Shown here one piece after another: positions 1 to 6,418 of a stretch of 13,037 nt of DNA. The notes beneath the pieces are model-generated. The model was not told the DNA's origin. It searched no databases and saw only the letters and a list, made by a program, of their open reading frames with translations. The translations under genes and the position numbers were made by a program. Location: assembly GCA_031412355.1 (NCBI GenBank), contig JANOCR010000101.1, forward strand, positions 1 through 13,037, given 5' to 3'. Position 1 is the first letter of the stretch. Each line of letters begins with the position of its first letter. This DNA comes from JAENVT01 sp031412355 (GTDB taxonomy: Bacteria; Actinomycetota; Acidimicrobiia; Acidimicrobiales; Ilumatobacteraceae).

Positions 1-962
1 CCACGATAGAAGGTTGCGGTCGCCCGAAGGCCGTCATCGAGTGTCGTTGTTGCCTTCCATCCGAGAGTTTCGGCGATGGTGGTGCCGTCGGTGTGGAACG
101 AGCCGATGTCGATTCGCCGCTGATCTTCCGGCCAAGGCACCAATCGAAGCCCGCCTTCACTGCCGGTGACATCGATGATCGCCGCCGCGATCTCGGCCAA
201 CGAGTGGTCGACGACGTTGCCGACGTTGAAGACCTTGCCGACGGCCTGAGGTGCTGTCGCGGCGAGCAGCGCGTCGACGACATCGCCGACGTACACGCAA
301 TCTCGCCGTTGCTCGCCGTCGCCGAAGATGCTGATCTGCTCGCCCAGCAGTGCCTTGCGGATGAACACCGGCAGAAATCCCAACTCGTCGCTGGTCAATC
401 GCTGCCGCGGGCCGTAGACGTTGGTCAGTCGCAAACTGGTAGTCGCTAGGCCGTGAGCTGTGTGGTACACGAGATGGAGGTGCTCGCCGGCCAACTTGGA
501 GACCCCGTTGACGTCCATCGGGCTGGTGGGGTGCAGCTCGTCGACGGGTGAACGAAGTGGCCGGCCGTACACCTGTCGCGTCGAGGTGTGCACCACCCGG
601 GCCGTCGCGTTGACCCGACGTAGAGTTTCGAGGAACGACGCATGCGTGACGGTGTTGACGTGAAGATCCCGCAGGGGATCGCGCATCGATGCCAGATGGC
701 TGACCTGGCCGGCCAGATTGAAGATGACCTCGGCGTCGGCCACGGCATCGGCAACGACATCGTCGCCGATCTCGGCTTCGACGATCTCGACGTCGAGGCC
801 CTCGACGTTGCGGCGATCACCGCCATGCCCTTCGACCAATGCATCGATGATCCGCACGGTCGCGCCTCGACGGATCAACTCGTGTGCGAGGTTGGCACCG
901 ATGAATCCCAATCCACCCGTGACCACGCAGACGGTGGACGACAGGTCATTGCTCGGGGGCAT
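1..962 (-). CDS. NAD(P)-dependent sugar epimerase/dehydratase (extended SDR), 3' end beyond window
   Basis: The first 320 residues are present; the C-terminus lies beyond the left edge. The N-terminus is a Rossmann fold with the nucleotide-binding motif TGGLGFIG (residues 15-22). NLAGQVSH (82-89) and TSTRQVYG (126-133) are typical of extended SDRs acting on nucleotide sugars, as is the later RLTNVYGPRQR block. The role is probably epimerisation or dehydration of an NDP-sugar in the cytoplasm for surface glycans; the substrate cannot be read. The usual YxxxK catalytic motif reads N152-G-V-S-K156, so the tyrosine is replaced. From memory, a related epimerase subfamily has DVNGxxK here, so this may be a subfamily trait. 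The ATG at 962 is chosen because TAACAT lies 6 nt upstream, suggesting a leaderless start. The preceding peptidase gene ends 19 bp away on the same strand. Fold is certain; exact reaction is not. Confidence 0.9.
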   Translation of the reverse strand, partial: MPPSNDLSSTVCVVTGGLGFIGANLAHELIRRGATVRIIDALVEGHGGDRRNVEGLDVEIVEAEIGDDVVADAVADAEVIFNLAGQVSHLASMRDPLRDLHVNTVTHASFLETLRRVNATARVVHTSTRQVYGRPLRSPVDELHPTSPMDVNGVSKLAGEHLHLVYHTAHGLATTSLRLTNVYGPRQRLTSDELGFLPVFIRKALLGEQISIFGDGEQRRDCVYVGDVVDALLAATAPQAVGKVFNVGNVVDHSLAEIAAAIIDVTGSEGGLRLVPWPEDQRRIDIGSFHTDGTTIAETLGWKATTTLDDGLRATATFYR

Positions 963-968
963 ATCTCG

Positions 969-974
969 ATGTTA
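969..974 (-). promoter_or_regulatory. -10 element of the epimerase gene (probable leaderless start)
   Basis: On the minus strand TAACAT is followed by 6 nt and then the ATG at 962-960. This puts the expected transcription start on or next to the start codon, and no Shine-Dalgarno sequence is visible. The element lies inside the 19-bp gap after the peptidase stop codon. Confidence 0.5.
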
Positions 975-981
975 GAGAGAG

Positions 982-1884
982 TTACAGCGTGACGCCGTAT
1001 GACTCGTTGAAGAACGCGGCTGCGATGTAGTCGGGGTGGACGTACCCGAATCCCTTGTCGCCCCAGCCCGTGCCCCAACTGTTGCGCACGATGAATCTGC
1101 CGTCGGCGCGGTAGCCGACGATCGCGATGGCATGGCCACCGCGGATGGTGTTGGAATGGAAGGTGTCGATCTTGCCGTCGTTGGCAGCAGCGTTGTCCCA
1201 CGACGAGTCGACGTTGAATGCGGCCAGGATCGGTCCATTGCTCGCCAACCATGTCTTCCAACTCGTCACGTTCTTGTGGAGGTTGAAGTACGCGGAGATC
1301 TTGCGTTGCGCACAGTTGGCGTAGAACGTGTTCTCATCGCCCGTGTACATCTTGGTCTGGATGTGGAACGGAAGATCGTCCATCAACGCCACGCCCGCCT
1401 TGCGAGCGACATCGACGGCGGACTTCAACATCGTGCCGGCTGCCTCGATGAAGCTCTCGGGGCGGGTGGTGATGCTGTCGGTCTCCTTGCTGGCCATCCA
1501 CACATGCCGAGGCGACAACATCTGCTTCTGAGCGATCTTTGCGGCCTTCACCATGTGCCAGCGAACCACGCCATCGGCGGTCGCCCAGCCCACACACGAT
1601 CCGGTGTTCTCCTGGCTGTTGATCGCCCACCACGACGCACGCAGATCGACGGATGCAGGCAGCGCAGCCAGTGCGCCGATGCTGCCGGCTGCGAGCGAGT
1701 CGGCGAGTTGCCAGTCGTTCTCGGTGCCCTTCGACGGGATGACATTGCAGATGAACTGCTTCGCTGCCCGCTTCGACGCCGCGGCCTTCTTGCTGGCCGT
1801 CGCCGACTTCTTCTTTGCTGTCGCGGTCTTTGCCGGGGCTTTCTTTGCCGGGGCTTTCTTCGTTGGGGCTTTCTTGGTCGCCAT
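982..1884 (-). CDS. Papain-like (C1 family) cysteine peptidase with Lys/Ala/Pro-rich histone-like N-terminal tail
   Basis: A 300-residue protein. Residues about 46-300 form a papain-type domain: oxyanion-hole Gln91, nucleophile Cys97 in QENTGSCVGWA, His251 in GGHAIAIVGY and Asn268 in RNSWGTGWG. All four catalytic positions of clan CA family C1 are present. Residues 1-43 are low complexity, built from KKAPAKK/KKAAASK units like histone H1 tails or the C-terminal tail of actinobacterial HupB. There is no signal peptide or membrane segment, so it is probably cytoplasmic, perhaps held on DNA or another polyanion; that is inference. The ATG at 1884 is chosen because AAAGGAG lies 6 nt upstream. The open frame runs further upstream but would enter the kinase gene. 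The catalytic cysteine is followed by V-G-W-A instead of the W-A-F seen in papain, a variation also found in bacterial C1 peptidases. Target proteins are unknown. Confidence 0.88.
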   Translation of the reverse strand: MATKKAPTKKAPAKKAPAKTATAKKKSATASKKAAASKRAAKQFICNVIPSKGTENDWQLADSLAAGSIGALAALPASVDLRASWWAINSQENTGSCVGWATADGVVRWHMVKAAKIAQKQMLSPRHVWMASKETDSITTRPESFIEAAGTMLKSAVDVARKAGVALMDDLPFHIQTKMYTGDENTFYANCAQRKISAYFNLHKNVTSWKTWLASNGPILAAFNVDSSWDNAAANDGKIDTFHSNTIRGGHAIAIVGYRADGRFIVRNSWGTGWGDKGFGYVHPDYIAAAFFNESYGVTL

Positions 1885-1890
1885 GTCCGT

Positions 1891-1897
1891 CTCCTTT
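1891..1897 (-). promoter_or_regulatory. Ribosome binding site of the cysteine peptidase gene
   Basis: The minus strand reads AAAGGAG, then 6 nt, then ATG at 1884. This strong Shine-Dalgarno sequence fixes the start at the beginning of the Lys/Ala/Pro tail, and implies the mRNA has a 5' leader, unlike several neighbours. Confidence 0.8.
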
Positions 1898-1970
1898 GCG
1901 GTCTCTGGGTGAAAGACCTTGCGGCATCCAGCGTAGATACATCGCGACGCGCGCCCTGACGGTGGGTGCC

Positions 1971-2017
1971 AACTTTGTCGCTGACCAGTCGCTGGACGAC
2001 TCAAGAGCGACAAAGTT
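1971..2017. repeat. 12-bp perfect inverted repeat (stem-loop 1) upstream of the peptidase gene
   Basis: AACTTTGTCGCT (1971-1982) is perfectly complementary to AGCGACAAAGTT (2006-2017), with a 23-nt loop. It lies about 90 bp upstream of the peptidase ATG. No run of T follows on either strand, so it is not an obvious intrinsic terminator. Its right arm also takes part in a second hairpin (2012-2037). Confidence 0.75.
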
Positions 2018-2037
2018 CGGCCGCGGCACCGAACTTT
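2012..2037. repeat. 9-bp perfect inverted repeat (stem-loop 2) sharing an arm with stem-loop 1
   Basis: AAAGTTCGG (2012-2020) pairs with CCGAACTTT (2029-2037) across the 8-nt loop CCGCGGCA. Bases 2012-2017 belong to both hairpins, so only one can form at a time. The rest of the 1885-2200 gap (316 bp) holds no gene that I can recognise. The open frame through it on the minus strand has no start or motif of note. Confidence 0.7.
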
Positions 2038-2200
2038 AGATATTCCGGCGTGCCGGTATCGGTTGCCCACAGTGTGAAACAGGGACGGGTGGGCGAGACT
2101 GAGCACGGCGTTCGGTTCTTCGTCGGTAGTCACGTTCTCGTTCGCTACACGGACAGCCGGATGCAAGGCCGATCCCTTCGCCGGTCGCTCCAACCGACCT

Positions 2201-3091
2201 TTAGGCGAGCCGGAGCGCGAGCAGGTCCTCCAGCCCGTGACGGACGGCGTCGGGGGAAAGGTCGGGGCGGCTGCTGGCCACGGCAGCGAGAATGTGAGCC
2301 GGGTCGGGTAGGAAGCCGAGGACGTCACTGACCGCCCAAAAGCGGGAGGCGTCTCGGTCTCGGTCCAGGTGCCCGCCCTGCCGGAGGTAGGCCGTCCGGA
2401 AGGTTTCGGCATCCGCGGTTGTGTGCAGCATCGCGAAGTCCGAGCAGGCGTGGGCCACGTCGAGGTCGGGCGGTCCCCACGACGTCTCGGCCCAGTCGAT
2501 CAGTCCCGTCACCGTGTCGCCCTGCCAAAGGGTGTTGCCGAGGTGAAAGTCACGGTGCAGCAGGTAGTACGGCGTTGGCGGCGGGCCAGCCGCCCAGACG
2601 CCGATCGCTTTCTGCCAAAGATCAGGCCAGCGCGCCCAGCCCGGAACCTGCGGTTCGATCGGCCCGCGGAACGAGAAGTTCGGCGGCCGCTCCGTCACCG
2701 GTACAGCCTGCCGGTGCACCGCCACGGCCAGTCCGGCCCAAGCAGAAATGGCTGCCGGCTCCAGACGCTCGAGCCGAACGCGACCCGGGCGCCATGTCAT
2801 CAGATTGGCGGGGCCGCCGGCGCTAGCACCGTCGAGGTCGCTGGCAACCAGGTGTGGCACCGGCAGCGCCGATCCGGTGAGGAGCCGGCAGGCGAGTGCC
2901 TCCCGCCGGACGTGCTCGCGGCCGATCTCACCCCACACCTGCGGATCAGACCACCGGATCACCAACGGGTCGCCCTTGGCCAGGTGCAAAAGCCACTTCG
3001 TCCCCGTGATACCGCCGCCCATCGCTGTGACGTCAACGACCGCGCTCGGGGCGAACGCTTCGGCCCAGCTCCTTGCAAGGTCGGGAAGCAC
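2201..3091 (-). CDS. APH-family phosphotransferase (aminoglycoside/choline kinase fold), substrate unknown
   Basis: A 296-residue kinase-like protein. The Brenner-type catalytic loop is HRDFHLGN with Asp181 as catalytic base and Asn186 as metal ligand. Metal-binding Asp199 is in GLIDWAETSWG, and PDLDVAH follows. The N-terminal lobe has a glycine-rich turn (GGGITGTK, about 25-32) and a VIRW strand (44-47). The family transfers ATP gamma-phosphate to hydroxyls of aminoglycosides, choline, homoserine or other small molecules. Nothing here shows which, and a resistance role should not be assumed. The GTG at 3091 is the only good start: an in-frame stop lies at 3101-3103, and TAAACT sits 6 nt before the GTG, suggesting a leaderless mRNA. 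It stands alone, with a 109-bp gap to the peptidase stem-loops and 145 bp to the small-gene pair. Confidence 0.85.
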   Translation of the reverse strand: MLPDLARSWAEAFAPSAVVDVTAMGGGITGTKWLLHLAKGDPLVIRWSDPQVWGEIGREHVRREALACRLLTGSALPVPHLVASDLDGASAGGPANLMTWRPGRVRLERLEPAAISAWAGLAVAVHRQAVPVTERPPNFSFRGPIEPQVPGWARWPDLWQKAIGVWAAGPPPTPYYLLHRDFHLGNTLWQGDTVTGLIDWAETSWGPPDLDVAHACSDFAMLHTTADAETFRTAYLRQGGHLDRDRDASRFWAVSDVLGFLPDPAHILAAVASSRPDLSPDAVRHGLEDLLALRLA

Positions 3092-3097
3092 ATCGGC

Positions 3098-3103
3098 AGT
3101 TTA
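3098..3103 (-). promoter_or_regulatory. -10 element of the APH-family kinase gene (probable leaderless start)
   Basis: The minus strand reads TAAACT, then GCCGAT, then GTG at 3091. The 6-nt spacing matches that seen at several other starts in the window, and no Shine-Dalgarno sequence is visible. Confidence 0.45.
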
Positions 3104-3214
3104 CGGTTCCTCCAGCGGAGCGGTCCTTCCCGGGCGGCTGAGAGCCGGTCCGAGGTGCCCGGGGTGCTCGTGCCAGCAAGCACAAAGGGCCGCTGCGTCG
3201 ACGACCCCGCGCCC

Positions 3215-3226
3215 TATCTACAGATC
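3215..3226. repeat. Left 12-bp inverted repeat flanking the small two-gene module
   Basis: TATCTACAGATC here is the exact reverse complement of 3784-3795. It begins 10 bp past the stop codon of the HTH gene. The core ATCTACAGAT is itself a dyad (ATCT-AC-AGAT), so it could be a protein-binding site or a mobile-cassette end. No target-site duplication is visible outside the arms. Confidence 0.6.
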
Positions 3227-3236
3227 CGCTCGACGG

Positions 3237-3509
3237 TCAGGATGCTTCGACGACAGTTCCGTAGCGCTGCTGAGCGGCTTGGGCTGAGGTGCCGAGGAGG
3301 GCGCCGATCTTCTGCCATGACAGGCCGGCGGCTCGGGCAGCGACCACGTTGTCGAGTAGTTGTTGTTCGCTGCGGGCGCGAGCGACGACGGCGCGTTGGA
3401 GGAGATATTCCTCGACCGGGATCTCTTGAGCCTGGTCGGGGTCGAAGTCCTCGAAGCGCTTGGCGAGTTCGTCGGCGTGGTCGAGGATGTCTTGAATTGA
3501 TCGGGGCAT
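3237..3509 (-). CDS. Small HTH protein, putative antitoxin or regulator of a two-gene module
   Basis: A 90-residue soluble protein from the ATG at 3509. Residues about 5-60 are charged and helical, with an acidic stretch around FEDFDPDQAQE. The C-terminus has a homeodomain-like helix-turn-helix, AGLSWQKIGALLGTSAQAAQ (about 61-80) followed by QRYG, of the type seen in small actinobacterial regulators. I chose ATG 3509 because AGGTG lies 6 nt upstream. GTG 3518, three codons earlier, would overlap the upstream stop by 4 bp and is the alternative. The stop of the 73-residue gene sits between the Shine-Dalgarno sequence and this ATG, so translation is probably coupled. By position and HTH it resembles the DNA-binding antitoxin of toxin-first pairs such as BrnTA or HigBA. 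That role is inferred; no homologue is named. Confidence 0.75.
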   Translation of the reverse strand: MPRSIQDILDHADELAKRFEDFDPDQAQEIPVEEYLLQRAVVARARSEQQLLDNVVAARAAGLSWQKIGALLGTSAQAAQQRYGTVVEAS

Positions 3510-3514
3510 GGTGG

Positions 3515-3736
3515 TCACCTGATGAACTTGGCCCTCGCGGGCATGGCGTGAATGATGAAGTCGATTCCCTCGGCGCGGCTGACGCCGATCTCGAGGAACT
3601 GACCGGTCCGACTCGGCCCGATGAGCATGACGAGGTCGTCGAGTTCCAGGACTCGGACCGGGTGGCTGTAGGCGTGGAGGATGTCGTCGTCGTGTACGCC
3701 GTGCTTGCGTGCGCTGGCGATGATCACCGGATCCAC
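3515..3736 (-). CDS. Small basic protein, putative BrnT/RelE-like toxin
   Basis: A 73-residue protein. After a helical start containing ARKHGV and DILHAY comes a beta-rich half: VRVLELDDLVMLIGPS, TGQFLEIGV, and a C-terminal strand FIIHAMPAR ending in K-F-I-R. This layout (helix with KHGV, strands with IGxSxxG and a closing HA..AR segment) recalls the BrnT/RelE toxin fold, whose members cleave mRNA. The similarity is by eye and weak. The start is GTG 3736, with TAAGTT 6 nt upstream, suggesting a leaderless start. The HTH gene follows immediately. An alternative is a conserved small protein of unknown function, with the pair not being a toxin-antitoxin system. No signal peptide or membrane segment is present. 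Confidence 0.7.
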   Translation of the reverse strand: MDPVIIASARKHGVHDDDILHAYSHPVRVLELDDLVMLIGPSRTGQFLEIGVSRAEGIDFIIHAMPARAKFIR

Positions 3737-3766
3737 GATGTCAACTTATCTTGATGTCAATCGTGG
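3733..3766. promoter_or_regulatory. Promoter/operator of the putative toxin-antitoxin module
   Basis: CCACGAT (3733-3739) and ATCGTGG (3760-3766) form an outer 7-bp dyad. Inside, GATGTCAA occurs as an exact direct repeat at 3737-3744 and 3753-3760, 16 bp apart. On the minus strand the -10-like TAAGTT (3748-3743) lies between the two repeats and 6 nt before the GTG. A protein bound here would cover the promoter, as expected for autoregulation by the HTH protein. The binding protein is inferred. Confidence 0.55.
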
Positions 3767-3783
3767 TGCCACACACCCGCCCA

Positions 3784-3795
3784 GATCTGTAGATA
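3784..3795. repeat. Right 12-bp inverted repeat flanking the small two-gene module
   Basis: GATCTGTAGATA is the exact reverse complement of 3215-3226. It lies about 50 bp upstream of the module's first start codon. The rest of 3796-3919 holds no recognisable gene, only small dyads such as GGAGAGTCTCTCC near 3840 and ACTGGACCAGT at 3905-3915. Confidence 0.6.
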
Positions 3796-3919
3796 CTCCG
3801 GTGATCGGGGAGGCTTTGGACAGTTTCTGTCGTGATGGGGGAGAGTCTCTCCGCGTGGAGGACGACAAGGGGGCTCGGTGCGTTGACCATTCAGCGCGAC
3901 GTCTACTGGACCAGTGGAA

Positions 3920-6415
3920 TCAGTCCGGCGGCCGTTCCTTGAGGCGGTTCGGCGGGGCTGCGGCGGGATCGATCGGCCAGTGATGCTTTGGATACCGGCC
4001 GGCCAGTTCCTTGCGCACCGTCGCCCACGACCCGGACCAGAAGCCGGGCAGATCGTTGGTGATCTGGATCGGCCGGTCGGCGGGCGAGAGAAGTTCGACC
4101 GTCAGGGGCACATTGCCGGCGATCGTCGGATGGACCAAGGTTCCGAACATGTCTTGCACGCGCACAGAGACCGTCGGGTTGTCGCGCCCGTAATCGATCT
4201 CGACGACGCGACCGGCAGCAGTAGCCAAGGCCTTCGGCACGGATTCAGCCAGCTCAGTCTGCTGATCCCACGACAGCATGGTGGTCAACACCATGGCGAT
4301 GTCGACTGCCTCGAGATCGGCGCGGTTCGTGGCCCGCTGCAGGAACGGCACCAACCAACCGTCCAGCGTGGCGAGCAGCGTCTTGTCGTCGACCATCGGC
4401 CAATCGCCACCGAGGTGTGCGGCGGCGAACGCCAAACGGTGCCGAAGCTGTTCGGCCCGGGGACCCAGGGTCAGAACGCCCAATCGTGTGGCGCGCACAC
4501 GGTCGACCAGAGCAGCGACTGCTTCGGCCCCGGGGACTGCGGGGCGGTACTGCTCGTCGAGAACCATCGATCCCAGCCGAACGGTCTCGTGTGACACCAG
4601 ATCGTCGCGTTGCTTGTCCCATGTGACGACGCGTTGACGCTCGACATCGTCACCCAACGCAGCGATCAAACCTGCAGCCTCGATACCGGCCCCGATGCGG
4701 ACCCGTGCGCTGCTGCGATCGCCGTCGAGGTCGGCGGCGACGATGAAACGTTCGTTGGCGAGTGAGTCCGTCGCAGCAATCCAGGCGCCGGTACCGGTGC
4801 GCATCTGGAACTGTCCCGGTTGTCTGCGGCGCACGGCCACCCGATCGGGGAAGGCCAGCGCGAGCGTTGGGCCGGTGTGTTCGGCCACCACTGCGCCCAT
4901 GTCGAGGTGCACGTTGCTGCGCCGGGCGATGTCGTGGGAACGGTCTCGGATGCGGGCCACGTCGCGTCGATCGGCGCGCTCGTGGTGGCCCTGCCCGCAC
5001 ACGACTTGTACGCGGATGGCGAGATCCGCAGGCAGCTCGTCGGACCGACCGCGCAACACGTCGCGCTCGTCGAGGATGGCAGAGATCACACAGGCCAACG
5101 CCTTGTCGGTCTCGGGTGCGGTGACCACCATGCGCGCCAAACGCGGGTGGAGTGGAAGTGCCAGCATGGCTCGTCCCGTCGACGTCGGCCGGCTGTCGGC
5201 ACCCAGCGCACCGAGGCGGCGCAGCAACTCGTGTGCCTGCTGCATGGCACGCGTCGGCGGTTGATCGATGAATCGAAGATCGCTCGCGGGGGTGCCCCAT
5301 GCAGCCAGTTCCAATGCGACGCCTGCGAGGTCGACCTGGGTGATCTCGGCCTCGAGGTGGGCGCGGCGAGTTGCGTGTTCGAGTTTGCTCCACAGTCGGT
5401 AGGCGACGCCAGGCTCGGTTCGACCCGCTCGGCCGGCGCGCTGGTCGGCCGACGCCCGACTGGTACTGATCGTGGTCAACCGTGTCATGCCGCTACCCAG
5501 GTCGTGCCGGGGCACTCGGGCCAAGCCGGCGTCGACGACAATGCGCACGCCACTGACAGTCAGCGACGACTCGGCGATGTCGGTGCTCAGCACCACACGT
5601 CGGCGCCCCGGGGGCGATGGCTGCAAGGCGAGGTCCTGTTCGGCCAGCGACAGAGCGCCGGCCAGCAAACGCACATCGACGTTGGCAGCGACTCGCTCGG
5701 CGAGAAACTGTTCGACCCTGCGGATCTCGGCGATACCCGGCAGAAAGACCAGGACATCGCCCGGCTCATCGTTGAGTGCACGCACGACGGCCTCGCCAGT
5801 GGCCTGCTCGATGCGGGTCCCCTTCATCATCGGGAGCCATCGCAGGTCGACGGGGAACGTGCGACCAACACTCTCGATCATTGGGGCGTCGCCCAGCACG
5901 GCGAGCAGCTTGGCGACATCGGGCGTGGCCGACATCGCCAGCAGTCGAAGATCGGGTCGTACCGTGTCTCGGGCGTCGAGGGCGAACGCCAACCCGATGT
6001 CGGTCGGTACGTTGCGCTCGTGAACCTCGTCGAAGATCACCAAACCAACGCCGGGCAACTCAGGGTCGTGTTGCAGACGCCGAGTCAGCACACCTTCGGT
6101 GACGACTTCGATCACCGTGTTGGGGCCGATCCGTCGCTCGTCCCTGGTCTGGTAGCCGACGAGGCCACCTACCTCGGTGCCCAGCAGGGCGGCCATCCGT
6201 TGGGCTGCAGCGCGCGTTGCCAACCGCCTGGGCTCGAGCATCACGATTCGGCCGGCAAGCCAAGGCTGCTCGATCAGCCACAGCGGCGCAACGGTTGTCT
6301 TTCCGGCGCCCGGTGGCGCGACGAGCAATGCCGATCCGTGTTGTTCCAACGCTGTTGCCAACTGCGGCAACACATCGACGACGGGTAGCTCGCTGGCTGC
6401 GGCCGGCAGCGCCAC
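3920..6415 (-). CDS. hrpB: ATP-dependent DExH-box helicase HrpB
   Basis: An 831-residue cytoplasmic helicase, a normal length for HrpB. Walker A is APPGAGKT (33-40), the DExH box DEVH (129-132), motif III SAT (162-164), motif V region STDIAESSLT (277-286) and motif VI QRAGRAGR (325-332). The HrpB C-terminal signature follows: RPIQITNDLPGFW, then a GRYPKHHWPIDP segment near residues 790-815, which separates it from HrpA and other DEAH proteins. The family couples ATP hydrolysis to RNA (possibly DNA) remodelling; its physiological substrate is poorly known. The GTG at 6415 starts 3 bp after the stop of the thioredoxin-fold gene, so the two are probably translationally coupled. A long open frame on the opposite strand is a G+C-driven shadow. 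Confidence 0.95.
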   Translation of the reverse strand: MALPAAASELPVVDVLPQLATALEQHGSALLVAPPGAGKTTVAPLWLIEQPWLAGRIVMLEPRRLATRAAAQRMAALLGTEVGGLVGYQTRDERRIGPNTVIEVVTEGVLTRRLQHDPELPGVGLVIFDEVHERNVPTDIGLAFALDARDTVRPDLRLLAMSATPDVAKLLAVLGDAPMIESVGRTFPVDLRWLPMMKGTRIEQATGEAVVRALNDEPGDVLVFLPGIAEIRRVEQFLAERVAANVDVRLLAGALSLAEQDLALQPSPPGRRRVVLSTDIAESSLTVSGVRIVVDAGLARVPRHDLGSGMTRLTTISTSRASADQRAGRAGRTEPGVAYRLWSKLEHATRRAHLEAEITQVDLAGVALELAAWGTPASDLRFIDQPPTRAMQQAHELLRRLGALGADSRPTSTGRAMLALPLHPRLARMVVTAPETDKALACVISAILDERDVLRGRSDELPADLAIRVQVVCGQGHHERADRRDVARIRDRSHDIARRSNVHLDMGAVVAEHTGPTLALAFPDRVAVRRRQPGQFQMRTGTGAWIAATDSLANERFIVAADLDGDRSSARVRIGAGIEAAGLIAALGDDVERQRVVTWDKQRDDLVSHETVRLGSMVLDEQYRPAVPGAEAVAALVDRVRATRLGVLTLGPRAEQLRHRLAFAAAHLGGDWPMVDDKTLLATLDGWLVPFLQRATNRADLEAVDIAMVLTTMLSWDQQTELAESVPKALATAAGRVVEIDYGRDNPTVSVRVQDMFGTLVHPTIAGNVPLTVELLSPADRPIQITNDLPGFWSGSWATVRKELAGRYPKHHWPIDPAAAPPNRLKERPPD

Positions 6416-6418
6416 GCT

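Noticed and set aside
1971..2037. Intrinsic terminator for the kinase gene
   Set aside because: Neither hairpin is followed by a T-run in the direction of transcription, and the structure lies over 160 bp past the kinase stop.
982..2412. Longer form of the cysteine peptidase starting at 2412
   Set aside because: It would overlap the kinase gene and add residues with no pattern. AAAGGAG before the ATG at 1884 fixes the start.
2201..3091. Aminoglycoside resistance gene
   Set aside because: Only the general APH kinase fold is visible, which also covers choline, homoserine and macrolide kinases. There are no resistance-cassette neighbours or mobility genes.
2369..3754. 461-codon open frame on the plus strand, opposite the APH-family kinase and the small-gene pair
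   Set aside because: It is Arg/Pro-rich with no domain pattern, and lies antisense to genes with clear motifs. Long antisense frames are expected in high-G+C DNA.
4820..6388. 522-codon open frame on the plus strand within hrpB
   Set aside because: It is antisense to a helicase with all its motifs; composition is His/Gln/Arg/Gly-rich with no fold pattern.
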